A DNA stretch of 45,424 nucleotides from JBKPCD01 sp046727175 (GTDB lineage Bacteria; Acidobacteriota; Vicinamibacteria; Vicinamibacterales; 2-12-FULL-66-21). The stretch is taken from the NCBI GenBank assembly GCA_046727175.1, contig JBKPCD010000149.1, positions 1-45,424 of the forward strand, written 5' to 3'. A program made the position numbers and the translations under genes. Shown one piece after another: positions 16,369 to 23,399 of the stretch; the first letter of the stretch is position 1; the number at the start of each line of letters is the position of its first letter. The notes beneath the pieces were generated by a model, which saw only the letters and a program-made list of their open reading frames with translations, ran no database searches and had not been told where the DNA came from.

Positions 16369-18726
16369 TCACCGCTCGCCAGGAGTGAGATGCTCCAGGA
16401 AATACCGAGCGATCAGCTGATACACGTGCGGGGTGGTGCCGGGTCCTTCGGCGATCGCGTGGGTGCGGTTCGGGTAGACCATCATGTCGAACGGTTTGCC
16501 GAGTGCGACGAGGCGATTGACGAGACGCTCGGTCCCCTGATAGTGGACGTTGTCGTCACCGGATCCATGGACGAGGAGGAGGTTTCCCCGCAGCCCTTCC
16601 ACGAAGTTGATCGGTGATCCGATTCGGTAGCCTTCGGGATTGTCCTTCGGAAGTCCCATGTAGCGCTCTTGATAGATCGTGTCGTACAGCTGCTGGTCGG
16701 GAACCGGCGCGACCGACACGCCAACCTTGTAGACATCGGGAAAGCGGAACATCGCGTTGAGCGTGTTCGAGCCGCCGCCGCTCCAACCCCAAATGCCGAT
16801 CCGCTCGAGATCGATGAACGAATATCGCGCCGCAGCCGCGCGGATTGCCGCTGCCTGTTCTTTCGACGAGAGGTCGCCGACGGACCCGTAGATGACCTTC
16901 CGCCACGCCGCCCCCCTTGGTGCAGGCGTTCCGCGATTGTCGAAGCAGAGAATGACGTAGCCGGCTTCCGCGAGCGCACGATGGAAGAGCGTATTGTTTC
17001 CCCACCAGCGATCCGTAACCATCTGGCCCGCTGGTTCGCCGTACACGAACACGACCACCGGATACTTGCGCGAGGCATCGAAGTGCGACGGCTTCAGCAT
17101 CCAGCCGTCGAGCGCGACACCGCCGCCGACGTCAACTCTGATGAATTCGGCTGGCGGCTTCAAGACGTCGGTCAGCTTCGCCTGCAAGACCGACAAGTCC
17201 GTCAACGCCCGCACGGAACGGTGCGACGGGAGCTCGACGAGGTCGATGGCCGGTGGGCGATCGAACTGCGACCAGGTGTGAAAAGCGAGGCGACCGCCGG
17301 GCGCGAGATCGTACGAATGCGTGCCCGGCTGATCGGCCGCCGTGACGCGGTCGGGGGCGCCCGTTCCATCCAGCCGGGATCGATAGAGGTATCGCTGGGT
17401 GGCGTTTGTCGGCGACGCCATGAAATACAACCACTCCTCGGCGGCGTCAGTGCCAACGACGGCGGTCACATCCGCGTCGAAACGTGTGACCAGCGTGGCC
17501 TTGGCGGAGCTCTCGTTGGTACCGTTGCCGTTCGGCTCGGCGCCGGCCCTGGTCTGGGGCTGGCGATGCTCGGTCGTGGACGTGTTTGCGTTAGCAGCGT
17601 GCGGGACACGATAGACGTGCTGCCAGCCGTCGCGCTCGCTCATCCAGAGAAACGCCCGCCCCTTGTCGATCCCGCGCACTTCGTCGACCACCTCGACCCA
17701 GGTCGATGACGTGTCGCGGAACGCGCGCCGCACCGAGCCGGTCGCCGCATCCGCGAGCAGATAATCGTTGTGATTCTGCAGGCGATTCAGCTGTTCGATC
17801 CCGAGTGTCGATGCATCAATCCATTCGAGGCGCGCCAGGTAGTTGTCGCGCGGGTCGCCGGGTACCTGCACCCACCGCGTGTCTCCTCCATCGGCGCCGA
17901 CGACGCCGATGCGTGCTGCGGAGTTCGTCGTGCCCACTTTCGGATACGGAATGCGCGTGATTGTCGGGTACAGCGAGGTCGTATCGTCGATCAGTGTGAA
18001 GATGCCGACACCCGTCGTGTCGAACTGCCAGTACGCGATCCGGCGTCCATCAGGACTCCACCGAAAGCCATCGCGGACGTCGAGCTCCTCTTCGTACACC
18101 CAATCGGATGTGCCGTTGATCGTCGTTTCGGATCCATCGGGGGTCGCTTGTACCGTCCGACCGTCCTCGAGGCTCTCGACGTAGATGTTGTTCGCGCGAA
18201 CGTATGCGACGCGAGAGGCGTCTGGTGAGAACTTCGCGAACATCAGCGACGACTCCGGCGACGAGCCGCCGATCTTCTTCAGGCTTCCGCTGGCAACGTC
18301 CAGCACCCAGTAGTCGCCGCGCGTGTTCTGTCGCCAAACTTTTCGAGTGTTCGTGAAGATTAGGAGCTTGCGGCCGTCGGACGACCACGAGTAATCGTCG
18401 ATGTCGAGAGGTTTGTTGCCGCCCGGCGGCACGAGCTGTGCTGACGGGACGAGCACCGTCCGCGTCCCGCTGGCGGCGTCATATCTGACGATGTCGGAGC
18501 CGTCGGCCTGATCGGACGGCTTTTCCACAACTGCGTATGCTGTTCCGTCGGGCAGCCATTGCGCCGGCCCGAAGCGAGGCACGTCGAAGGCACGTGCCTT
18601 GAAGATGCGATCGATCCGATCGCTCAGCGCGCGGGCGCGATCTGGCTGCTGTCCGTGAAGAAACGATGCCGCCGCGATCAGCGCGACGGCAGTCGCGCCA
18701 TGCTGAATTCGATGTCTGGAGATCAT
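16369..18726 (-). CDS. Dipeptidyl-peptidase IV (S9B) family serine peptidase
   Basis: 785 residues. Signal peptide in residues 1-25 (GATAVALIAAASFLHGQ). The N-terminal 500 residues are the eight-bladed propeller; DWVYEEELDVRDGF holds the Glu-Glu pair that anchors the substrate N-terminus in DPP IV. The alpha/beta-hydrolase domain has the catalytic triad Ser649 (GWSGGG), Asp724 (HGSGDDNVH) and His756 (NRTHAIAEG). It should release X-Pro or X-Ala dipeptides in the periplasm. It starts 9 bp after the peroxiredoxin stop, so the two form an operon. An inserted Gly/Asn/Thr-rich stretch near residues 380-405 (HRQPQTRAGAEPNGNG) is probably a loop. Confidence 0.95.
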   Translation of the reverse strand: MISRHRIQHGATAVALIAAASFLHGQQPDRARALSDRIDRIFKARAFDVPRFGPAQWLPDGTAYAVVEKPSDQADGSDIVRYDAASGTRTVLVPSAQLVPPGGNKPLDIDDYSWSSDGRKLLIFTNTRKVWRQNTRGDYWVLDVASGSLKKIGGSSPESSLMFAKFSPDASRVAYVRANNIYVESLEDGRTVQATPDGSETTINGTSDWVYEEELDVRDGFRWSPDGRRIAYWQFDTTGVGIFTLIDDTTSLYPTITRIPYPKVGTTNSAARIGVVGADGGDTRWVQVPGDPRDNYLARLEWIDASTLGIEQLNRLQNHNDYLLADAATGSVRRAFRDTSSTWVEVVDEVRGIDKGRAFLWMSERDGWQHVYRVPHAANANTSTTEHRQPQTRAGAEPNGNGTNESSAKATLVTRFDADVTAVVGTDAAEEWLYFMASPTNATQRYLYRSRLDGTGAPDRVTAADQPGTHSYDLAPGGRLAFHTWSQFDRPPAIDLVELPSHRSVRALTDLSVLQAKLTDVLKPPAEFIRVDVGGGVALDGWMLKPSHFDASRKYPVVVFVYGEPAGQMVTDRWWGNNTLFHRALAEAGYVILCFDNRGTPAPRGAAWRKVIYGSVGDLSSKEQAAAIRAAAARYSFIDLERIGIWGWSGGGSNTLNAMFRFPDVYKVGVSVAPVPDQQLYDTIYQERYMGLPKDNPEGYRIGSPINFVEGLRGNLLLVHGSGDDNVHYQGTERLVNRLVALGKPFDMMVYPNRTHAIAEGPGTTPHVYQLIARYFLEHLTPGER

Positions 18727-18735
18727 CCAGAGAAC

Positions 18736-19323
18736 TTATTTCTTTTTCTTGACGCCAAGCTCGTCGAGCTTCTTGACCATCACCTCACCGGCAGTGGCCG
18801 TCGTCGGCGACTTGTCGATCGCGAGAATCTTTCCGTCAGGGCCGATGTAGAACGTCCATCTCGCGGCCAGCTGTTGTTCCGGCGGGCGATCGATACGTAT
18901 CACGCCGTACGCCTTGGCGGTTTCTTTCGACGGATCGGCAAGGATGGGAAAGTCCGCCTCGTGCTCGGCGGCGAACCGCTTGTTGGTGTCGGCGTCGTCG
19001 ACGCTCGCCATGAAGTAGACGATGTCGTAGGCCTTGAGGAGAGTGCCGCTCTCACGGAGCGATTTGCATTCGGCGGTTCAGCCGCCGGTGAAGGCCTTCA
19101 CGAACCAGGCGAGCACGACGGTCTTTCCCCTGTAGTCCGATAGCTTGTGGGTCTTGCCGTCGGATCCTGGCAGAGAGAACTCTGGCGCGACGTCGCCGAC
19201 CTTGAGATCCGCCGAGTACTGCGGCGGAGCGCTCTGGCCTTGTGCCGGCGGGGTCTGCCCCTGTGCCGACACGAGCCCCGGGATCAGGCCGGCGATTGCG
19301 AAGACGGGCAGCAGTTTCAGCAT
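18736..19323 (-). CDS. Predicted selenocysteine-containing secreted peroxiredoxin (in-frame TGA at 19078-19080)
   Basis: Seen: ATG at 19323, signal peptide MLKLLPVFAIAGLIPGLVSA, then an AhpC/TSA-redoxin domain (VGDVAPEFSLPGSDGKTHKL, VVLAWFVKAFTGG). Codon 82 is TGA. The frame then continues unbroken for 113 codons: TAECKSLRES, FMASVDDADTNKRFAAEH, FPILADPSKETAKAYGV, RWTFYIGPDGKILAID, ending VKKKK. In this fold the peroxidatic cysteine precedes T-x-E (PGCTxE), and the TGA lies exactly there (TGG-U-TAEC). Cys86 could be the resolving partner. A stem-loop that fits the bacterial SECIS model follows (19044-19068). Read as selenocysteine, the product is 195 residues, a normal length. Role: reduction of peroxides in the envelope. 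The upstream alternative start is GTG at 19341. A nonsense mutation is the alternative explanation. Confidence 0.85.
19044..19068 (-). promoter_or_regulatory. Candidate bacterial SECIS stem-loop
   Basis: On the mRNA, counting U of UGA as 1: UGC (13-15), unpaired AAAU (16-19), CGCUC (20-24), loop CGUGA (25-29), GAGCG (30-34), GCA (35-37). The upper stem is a perfect 5 bp and the lower stem UGC/GCA 3 bp with a 5'-side bulge. The apical loop begins 21 nt after the UGA and has G at its second position. This agrees with the bacterial SECIS model as I recall it (loop 16-37 nt from UGA, a G in the first two loop positions). It lies within the coding sequence, as in bacterial selenoprotein genes. Confidence 0.75.
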
Positions 19324-19394
19324 GGTGCGAGATCGTAGCACGGATGGGGATGTGGCCGCGTGAGCGTGCGCCTTACCTGACCGATAATGCAGAC

Positions 19395-19613
19395 ATGACA
19401 GACAATCCGGGGAAGCGACGCGACGTTACGGTTCGCCGCTTTACTTCGCCGTCGGAAGCCGATCGTCACGATCTCGAATACTGGCAACGGATTCCGGATG
19501 CCGAGCGCATTCTCGAAGTCTGGCGTCTCAGCCGCGAACTCTGGCAGCTTCGCGGGGAGTGGAACGATGAACCCGGACTTTGTCGATCTGTTGCGAGCGT
19601 TCGTCGCGTGTGA
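19395..19613 (+). CDS. Small partner protein of a nucleotidyltransferase
   Basis: 72 residues, charged, starting MTDNPGKRRDVTVRRFTSPS, with the compact block EADRHDLEYWQRIPDAERIL and ending DEPGLCRSVASVRR. I recall similar short proteins encoded just before minimal nucleotidyltransferases in many bacteria, which suggests a toxin-antitoxin-like or regulatory pair; no function is established. The ATG at 19395 is chosen because the longer open frame upstream (from 19242) runs antisense into the peroxiredoxin gene. The last 47 bp overlap the next gene in another frame, so the two are almost certainly co-translated. Confidence 0.72.
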   Translation: MTDNPGKRRDVTVRRFTSPSEADRHDLEYWQRIPDAERILEVWRLSRELWQLRGEWNDEPGLCRSVASVRRV

Positions 19614-20001
19614 GGTCCGGTTTCTCGTCGTCGGCGCGTACGCGCTCGCGCTGCACGGACGTCCCCGCGCGACTGGAGATCTCGACATCTGGGTCGAGCC
19701 GACCGCCGACAACGCCGCGCGCGTCATGCAGGGACTTGCGCAATTCGGCGCGCCGCTGAACGAGATCAGCGAGACTGATTTCGCACGGCCGGGAGTCGTT
19801 TACCAGATCGGTGTGCCACCCAGGCGGATCGACATTCTCACGGAGCTCACGGGCATCAGCTTCGCAGAGGCGTGGCCCGAGCGACTCCGACGGCCGTTCG
19901 GCGAGGTGGCGGTGGATTTCATCGGGCGCGACGCGTTCCTCCGCAACAAGCGTGCAATGGGACGACCGAAGGACCTCGGCGACATCGAAGGAATGGAATG
20001 A
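19567..20001 (+). CDS. Minimal nucleotidyltransferase (MNT/DUF6036-like)
   Basis: 144 residues. VRFLVVGAYALALHGRPRATGDLDIWVEP (split motif: GxYALxxHG, then DLDIWV) is the polymerase-beta nucleotidyltransferase signature with its two metal-binding aspartates. A helical C-terminus contains GVPPRRIDILTELTG, with a third Asp. Such proteins act on tRNA or partner proteins by AMPylation in several toxin-antitoxin modules; here the activity is unknown. GGAG lies about 9 nt before the ATG at 19567; the frame is open to 19498 without a good ribosome site. It overlaps the 72-residue partner and is convergent with the transporter gene, 7 bp apart. Confidence 0.85.
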   Translation: MNPDFVDLLRAFVACEVRFLVVGAYALALHGRPRATGDLDIWVEPTADNAARVMQGLAQFGAPLNEISETDFARPGVVYQIGVPPRRIDILTELTGISFAEAWPERLRRPFGEVAVDFIGRDAFLRNKRAMGRPKDLGDIEGME

Positions 20002-20008
20002 TCAGCGA

Positions 20009-21382
20009 TCAGTTCGACTGCGGCAGCTTGGCCGGTTCGAGACGGGGAACGAGCGCCTGGATCACGGCAAGCGCGACGAGATAGGCGAAGGCCGCGACGA
20101 GGAACACCGGAACGTAACTGCCCGTCATCTGCAGGATGTACCCGGTGACCTTCGCGATCAGCATCCCGCCGACCGCGCCGGCCATACCGCCGAGGCCGAT
20201 CACGGATCCAACGGCTTTCCGCGGGAACGTGTCCGAGACGAGCGTATAGAGATTGCACGACCAACCCTGGTGCGCCGCCGTCGCAATGCTGATCAGCGTC
20301 ACGGCGATCCACAATTGCTTCGCGCCAGACGCGAACATCATCGGCAGCACCGCGAGCGCGCACAGCAGCATCGCCGTCTTGCGCGCGGCGTTGATGTTCC
20401 ACCCGCGTTTGATCAGCGTCGAGGACAGCCAGCCGCCCGCGACGCTTCCCACGTCGGCGATCAAATAGATCACGATCAGCGGAGGACCGATCGTCTTGAG
20501 ATCGATGCCGTGATTGCGATTGAGGAAATCAGGAACCCAGAACAAGTACAGCCACCAAATCGGATCAGTGAGGAACTTGCCGATCGCGAACGCCCACGTC
20601 TGTCGGTAGCGTAGCAGCGTGTGCCACGGAATCTGGATCGGCGGGTCGGACGGATCGCTGCGAATGTGCGAGAGCTCCGACGCGCTGAGGCGCGGATGGG
20701 CCTCGGGTTTCTCGTACAGGAACCACCAAAGCGCCAGCCACGCGAAGCCAATCGCGCCCGTCGCGACAAACGCCCAGTACCAACCCCACTGGAGCGTGAT
20801 CCAGGGGACGGTCATCGCCGCGACAAGCACGCCGACGTTCGTGCCGGCGTTGAACACGCCGGTCGCAAATGCACGCTCGCGTTTCGGAAACCATTCAGCC
20901 ACGACCTTGATCGATGCCGGGAAGTTTCCGGCTTCGCCGATGCCAAGCGCCAGCCGCGCCACGATGAAACCGGCGACTGATCCGCTGTAGGTCAGGCCGA
21001 TTAAGGACAGCAGGGCCGCGGCTGCCGGGCCGAACGTCGTCGCCTCCGCATGCGCGATCGCGGCCAGGCTCCAGATCACGATCGCGATGCTGAATCCGAT
21101 CTTCGCGCCGAGCCGGTCCATCATCCGGCCGGCGAGCAGGAACCCGACCGCGTACGCGAGCTGGAACGCGAAGACGATGTCGCTGTAGTCGATCTCGCTC
21201 CAGCCAAACTGCGCCTGGAGCGTTGGTTTCAGCAGCGAGACGACCTGGCGATCGACGTAGTTGATCGTCGCCGCCAGGAACAGCAGCGCGCAGACGACCC
21301 AGCGGAAGCCACCGACGCGAACGGCGACCGCAGGCGCGCTGGCCGCGCGGACGGCATCTGCGCGTGCGGGAACATTCGCCAT
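20009..21382 (-). CDS. MFS hexuronate transporter, ExuT-like (ACS family)
   Basis: 457 residues with 12 predicted membrane helices. The N-terminal block WVVCALLFLAATINYVDRQV and the loop GRMMDRLGAKIGF are typical of the anion:cation symporter family, which includes ExuT. It should import galacturonate or glucuronate with protons. Substrate assignment rests on the neighbours (altronate dehydratase, KDG kinase, KDPG aldolase). The start at 21382 has a good GGGAGG 6 nt upstream. It is the last gene of the minus-strand uronate unit, separated from the dehydratase gene by a 121-bp gap filled with 13-bp repeats. Confidence 0.88.
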   Translation of the reverse strand: MANVPARADAVRAASAPAVAVRVGGFRWVVCALLFLAATINYVDRQVVSLLKPTLQAQFGWSEIDYSDIVFAFQLAYAVGFLLAGRMMDRLGAKIGFSIAIVIWSLAAIAHAEATTFGPAAAALLSLIGLTYSGSVAGFIVARLALGIGEAGNFPASIKVVAEWFPKRERAFATGVFNAGTNVGVLVAAMTVPWITLQWGWYWAFVATGAIGFAWLALWWFLYEKPEAHPRLSASELSHIRSDPSDPPIQIPWHTLLRYRQTWAFAIGKFLTDPIWWLYLFWVPDFLNRNHGIDLKTIGPPLIVIYLIADVGSVAGGWLSSTLIKRGWNINAARKTAMLLCALAVLPMMFASGAKQLWIAVTLISIATAAHQGWSCNLYTLVSDTFPRKAVGSVIGLGGMAGAVGGMLIAKVTGYILQMTGSYVPVFLVAAFAYLVALAVIQALVPRLEPAKLPQSN

Positions 21383-21401
21383 CAGAGCCTCCCGTCAAAC
21401 G

Positions 21402-21466
21402 GGGACAGCCAATCGGGACACCCAATCGGGACACCCAATCGGGGCATCCAGGCGGGACAGCCAATC
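21402..21466. repeat. Five 13-bp tandem repeats, consensus GGGACANCCAATC
   Basis: Units start at 21402, 21415, 21428, 21441 and 21454, an exact 13-bp period. Units 1 and 5 are identical (GGGACAGCCAATC), 2 and 3 are identical (GGGACACCCAATC), and unit 4 has diverged (GGGGCATCCAGGC). GGGGCATCCA in unit 4 (21441-21450) is matched by its reverse complement TGGATGCCCC at 21481-21490. The array lies 20 bp before the exuT-like start codon. Confidence 0.85.
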
Positions 21467-21503
21467 GGGGCTGGCACGTTTGGATGCCCCCGATGTCCCC
21501 TCT

Positions 21504-22679
21504 CTAAATCGTCGGATTCCGGCGGTGGATCGCGAACTCGCGGTGACCCAGCGTCTCGGCCGCCGTCTCACGGCCGGACGCAACGGCGAGCACCTCGGCG
21601 AACAGCCGATCCGCCGCCGAGTCGAGCGTCTCCGTATCGTCCATGATTCCACTGACGTCGAGGTCGATGTTATCGGACATCTGACGCGCCGTGCGCGCGT
21701 TGCCCGTTATCTTGATGACCGGCGCGATGGGGTTTCCGGTCGGCGTCCCAAGTCCGGTCGTGAACACGACCACCTGCGCGCCGCCGCCGACCATCCCGGT
21801 CACCGACTCGACGTCGAGACCCGGCGTGTCCATGACTGTGAGTCCCTTACGCGCGATCGGCGCGGCATACGGTACCACGTCTTCGAGCGGCGCACGCTCT
21901 CCCCCCTTGTGCGTCGCACCGAGCGACTTCTCCTCGATCGTGGTCAGACCGCCCCGGATGTTCCCGGGTGACGGCTGTGTGCCGCGGATGTCGAGACCAA
22001 GCGCACGCGCTTCGGCCTCGACGCGGGTGATTACTCGAATCAGCTTCGTCGCGACGGCTGGATCGGTCGCGCGCGACGCCAACAGGTGCTCCGCGCCCAT
22101 GATCTCGGCGATCTCGCCGAGCACGGCACTGCCGCCAAGCGTGACCAGCCGATCGGTGACGCGACCCAGCGTGGGGTTCGACGCGAGGCCCGATGTGTAG
22201 TCGGATCCGCCGCACTTGAGCGACAGGATCAGGCTCGACACATGGCACCACTCGCGTTCCTGCGCAGCGAGCACGCCCGCGAACGACTGCGCGATGCGTG
22301 AACCTTTCTCCGTCGCGCGCAGGGTTCCGCCTTCGCCCTGAATCGCAACAATCTCCGCCAGCTTGCCGTGACGCCGCGCCGCTTCTGCGAGATGCTGGGC
22401 GACCACCTGTTCGCAGCCAAGGGCGACGACAACCACGGCGCCGACGTTCGGATGCCCGCAGTACGCGGCGAGCGTGTCGTGCGTCAGCCGCATGTCCGGC
22501 CCGAGCTGTCCGCAGCCAGCGAGGTGTGGCAACGCCGTCGCGATCGGCGGCGATGCGGCGGCGATCCGCTCCGCCACGAGCGATGAGCAGATCACCGTCG
22601 GCACGACGAGGACGTGATTACGTGTGCCGACGCGACCATCCGGCCGCTTGTACCCGAGAAATCCGGGACGATCGGTCAT
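21504..22679 (-). CDS. uxaA: UxaA-family dehydratase, large catalytic part (altronate/galactarate dehydratase-like)
   Basis: 391 residues, starting GFLGYKRPDGRVGTRNHVLV, the usual opening of the C-terminal (GarD_C/UxaA_C) domain. Cysteines that could bind metal lie in HLAGCGQ, ALGCEQV and LKCGGSDYTSG. The end, NIDLDVSGIMDD, is typical. With its small SAF subunit it dehydrates D-altronate (or a related aldonate) to 2-keto-3-deoxygluconate. In many bacteria both domains are one chain; here the small part is a separate gene 357 bp upstream, with a GC-rich repeat array between. The start codon is 6 bp from a 10-bp hairpin that covers part of its Shine-Dalgarno (22685-22688). Confidence 0.9.
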   Translation of the reverse strand: MTDRPGFLGYKRPDGRVGTRNHVLVVPTVICSSLVAERIAAASPPIATALPHLAGCGQLGPDMRLTHDTLAAYCGHPNVGAVVVVALGCEQVVAQHLAEAARRHGKLAEIVAIQGEGGTLRATEKGSRIAQSFAGVLAAQEREWCHVSSLILSLKCGGSDYTSGLASNPTLGRVTDRLVTLGGSAVLGEIAEIMGAEHLLASRATDPAVATKLIRVITRVEAEARALGLDIRGTQPSPGNIRGGLTTIEEKSLGATHKGGERAPLEDVVPYAAPIARKGLTVMDTPGLDVESVTGMVGGGAQVVVFTTGLGTPTGNPIAPVIKITGNARTARQMSDNIDLDVSGIMDDTETLDSAADRLFAEVLAVASGRETAAETLGHREFAIHRRNPTI

Positions 22680-22685
22680 TCTTAC

Positions 22686-22708
22686 TCCGGGGGACTTCGT
22701 CCCCCGGA
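22686..22708 (-). promoter_or_regulatory. 10-bp hairpin over the ribosome binding site of the large UxaA gene
   Basis: TCCGGGGGAC (22686-22695) and GTCCCCCGGA (22699-22708) form a perfect 10-bp inverted repeat with a 3-nt loop. On the minus-strand mRNA it ends 6 nt before the AUG at 22679. The only Shine-Dalgarno-like GGAG (22688 down to 22685) has three of its four bases inside the 3' arm. This could limit initiation of the downstream subunit. Whether it regulates anything is inference. Confidence 0.6.
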
Positions 22709-23040
22709 CCCCCTTACGCCGTCGCTCGCAGGGACCCCTTCGCCCCGCTCCGCTCCGGCGGCTCGTTCGCTACGCTCACTCGCTCCACCTGTCCGACTTC
22801 GTCCCCCGGACCCCTTCCGCCGTCGCTCGCAGGGACCCCTTCGCCCCGCTCCGCTCCGCGGGTCCCCGCCGCGCGTTGTGTGCGCGGTGGGGCGGGGCGG
22901 CTCGTTCGCCACGCTCACTCGCTCCGCCTGTCCGACTTCGTCCCTCGGACCCCCTTCCGCCGTCGCTCGCGACCCCTTCGCGCTTCCGCCTCCGCCAAGG
23001 CTTCGGCGGGACGGCTCGTTCGCTGCGCTCACTCGCTCAA
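22686..23040. repeat. Three-copy GC-rich repeat between the two UxaA genes
   Basis: Three related units begin with GACTTCGTCC at 22693, 22795 and 22934 (lengths about 102, 139 and 105 bp). Each runs through CGCCGTCGCTCGC and ends with CTCGTTCGC-ACGCTCACTCGCTC. Copy 2 carries an extra 35-40 bp; copy 3 carries a different insert with the small hairpin CCGCC...GGCGG. The array fills the whole 357-bp gap, and its right edge supplies the TGA stop of the small subunit. No protein-like reading frame is credible inside it. Confidence 0.85.
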
Positions 23041-23399
23041 TCCACAGGGGCCGAGGTCGTCTTGTCCCCGTCGTTGCGTTCGTCGGGCGGTTCCGCGAGG
23101 CGCGGCTCCGCGCCGGGGTCCAGGATCTCCAGATCGCCGCGCCCGCGGCTGCTCGCGACGTTGTGCGTGTGGACGTGAGCGCCCGCGGGGATATCGGCGC
23201 TCGCGAGACCAATCGCGCTGCCGTATTTCATCACCGGGGATCCCGCAGGAATCGTCCTCAGCGCGACCTTGTGTCCCGAGGGAATCGCTTCACGCACGAC
23301 CAGCGTCAGCCCGTTCAAGTCGAGCTCGCGGCCGACCTCCAGCGCTTCGAGCGCCGTGGCGACGTTGTCCCGATCGCTGATGACGAGCACGGGTTTCAC
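23037..23399 (-). CDS. uxaA: UxaA-family SAF-domain small part (altronate dehydratase-like)
   Basis: 120 residues, GTG start at 23399, whose GTGA overlaps the TGA of the preceding SDR gene. The SAF domain is clear: KPVLVISDRDNVATALEALE at the start and AGAHVHTHNVASSRGRGD near residue 85, the conserved VHTHN turn. In single-chain UxaA this is the N-terminal domain that helps form the active site with the large domain. The last 25 residues are polar and unlike the family (EPPDERNDGDKTTSAPVD), and the stop codon lies in the edge of the GC-rich repeat, so the C-terminus may have been altered by the repeat insertion. Confidence 0.87.
   Translation of the reverse strand: MKPVLVISDRDNVATALEALEVGRELDLNGLTLVVREAIPSGHKVALRTIPAGSPVMKYGSAIGLASADIPAGAHVHTHNVASSRGRGDLEILDPGAEPRLAEPPDERNDGDKTTSAPVD

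Noticed and set aside
19078..19080. Peroxiredoxin as a pseudogene or as two separate genes
   Set aside because: The stop falls at the single catalytic position, both halves keep the family pattern, the downstream half lacks a ribosome binding site, and a SECIS-like hairpin follows. Kept as a selenoprotein, with nonsense mutation as the remaining alternative.
21402..21466. CRISPR array or iteron origin
   Set aside because: The 13-bp units are directly adjacent without spacers, and no replication initiator gene is present; they lie in a transporter gene leader.
22693..23040. CRISPR array
   Set aside because: Units are long and related to each other throughout, with no constant short repeat plus variable spacers and no cas genes nearby.
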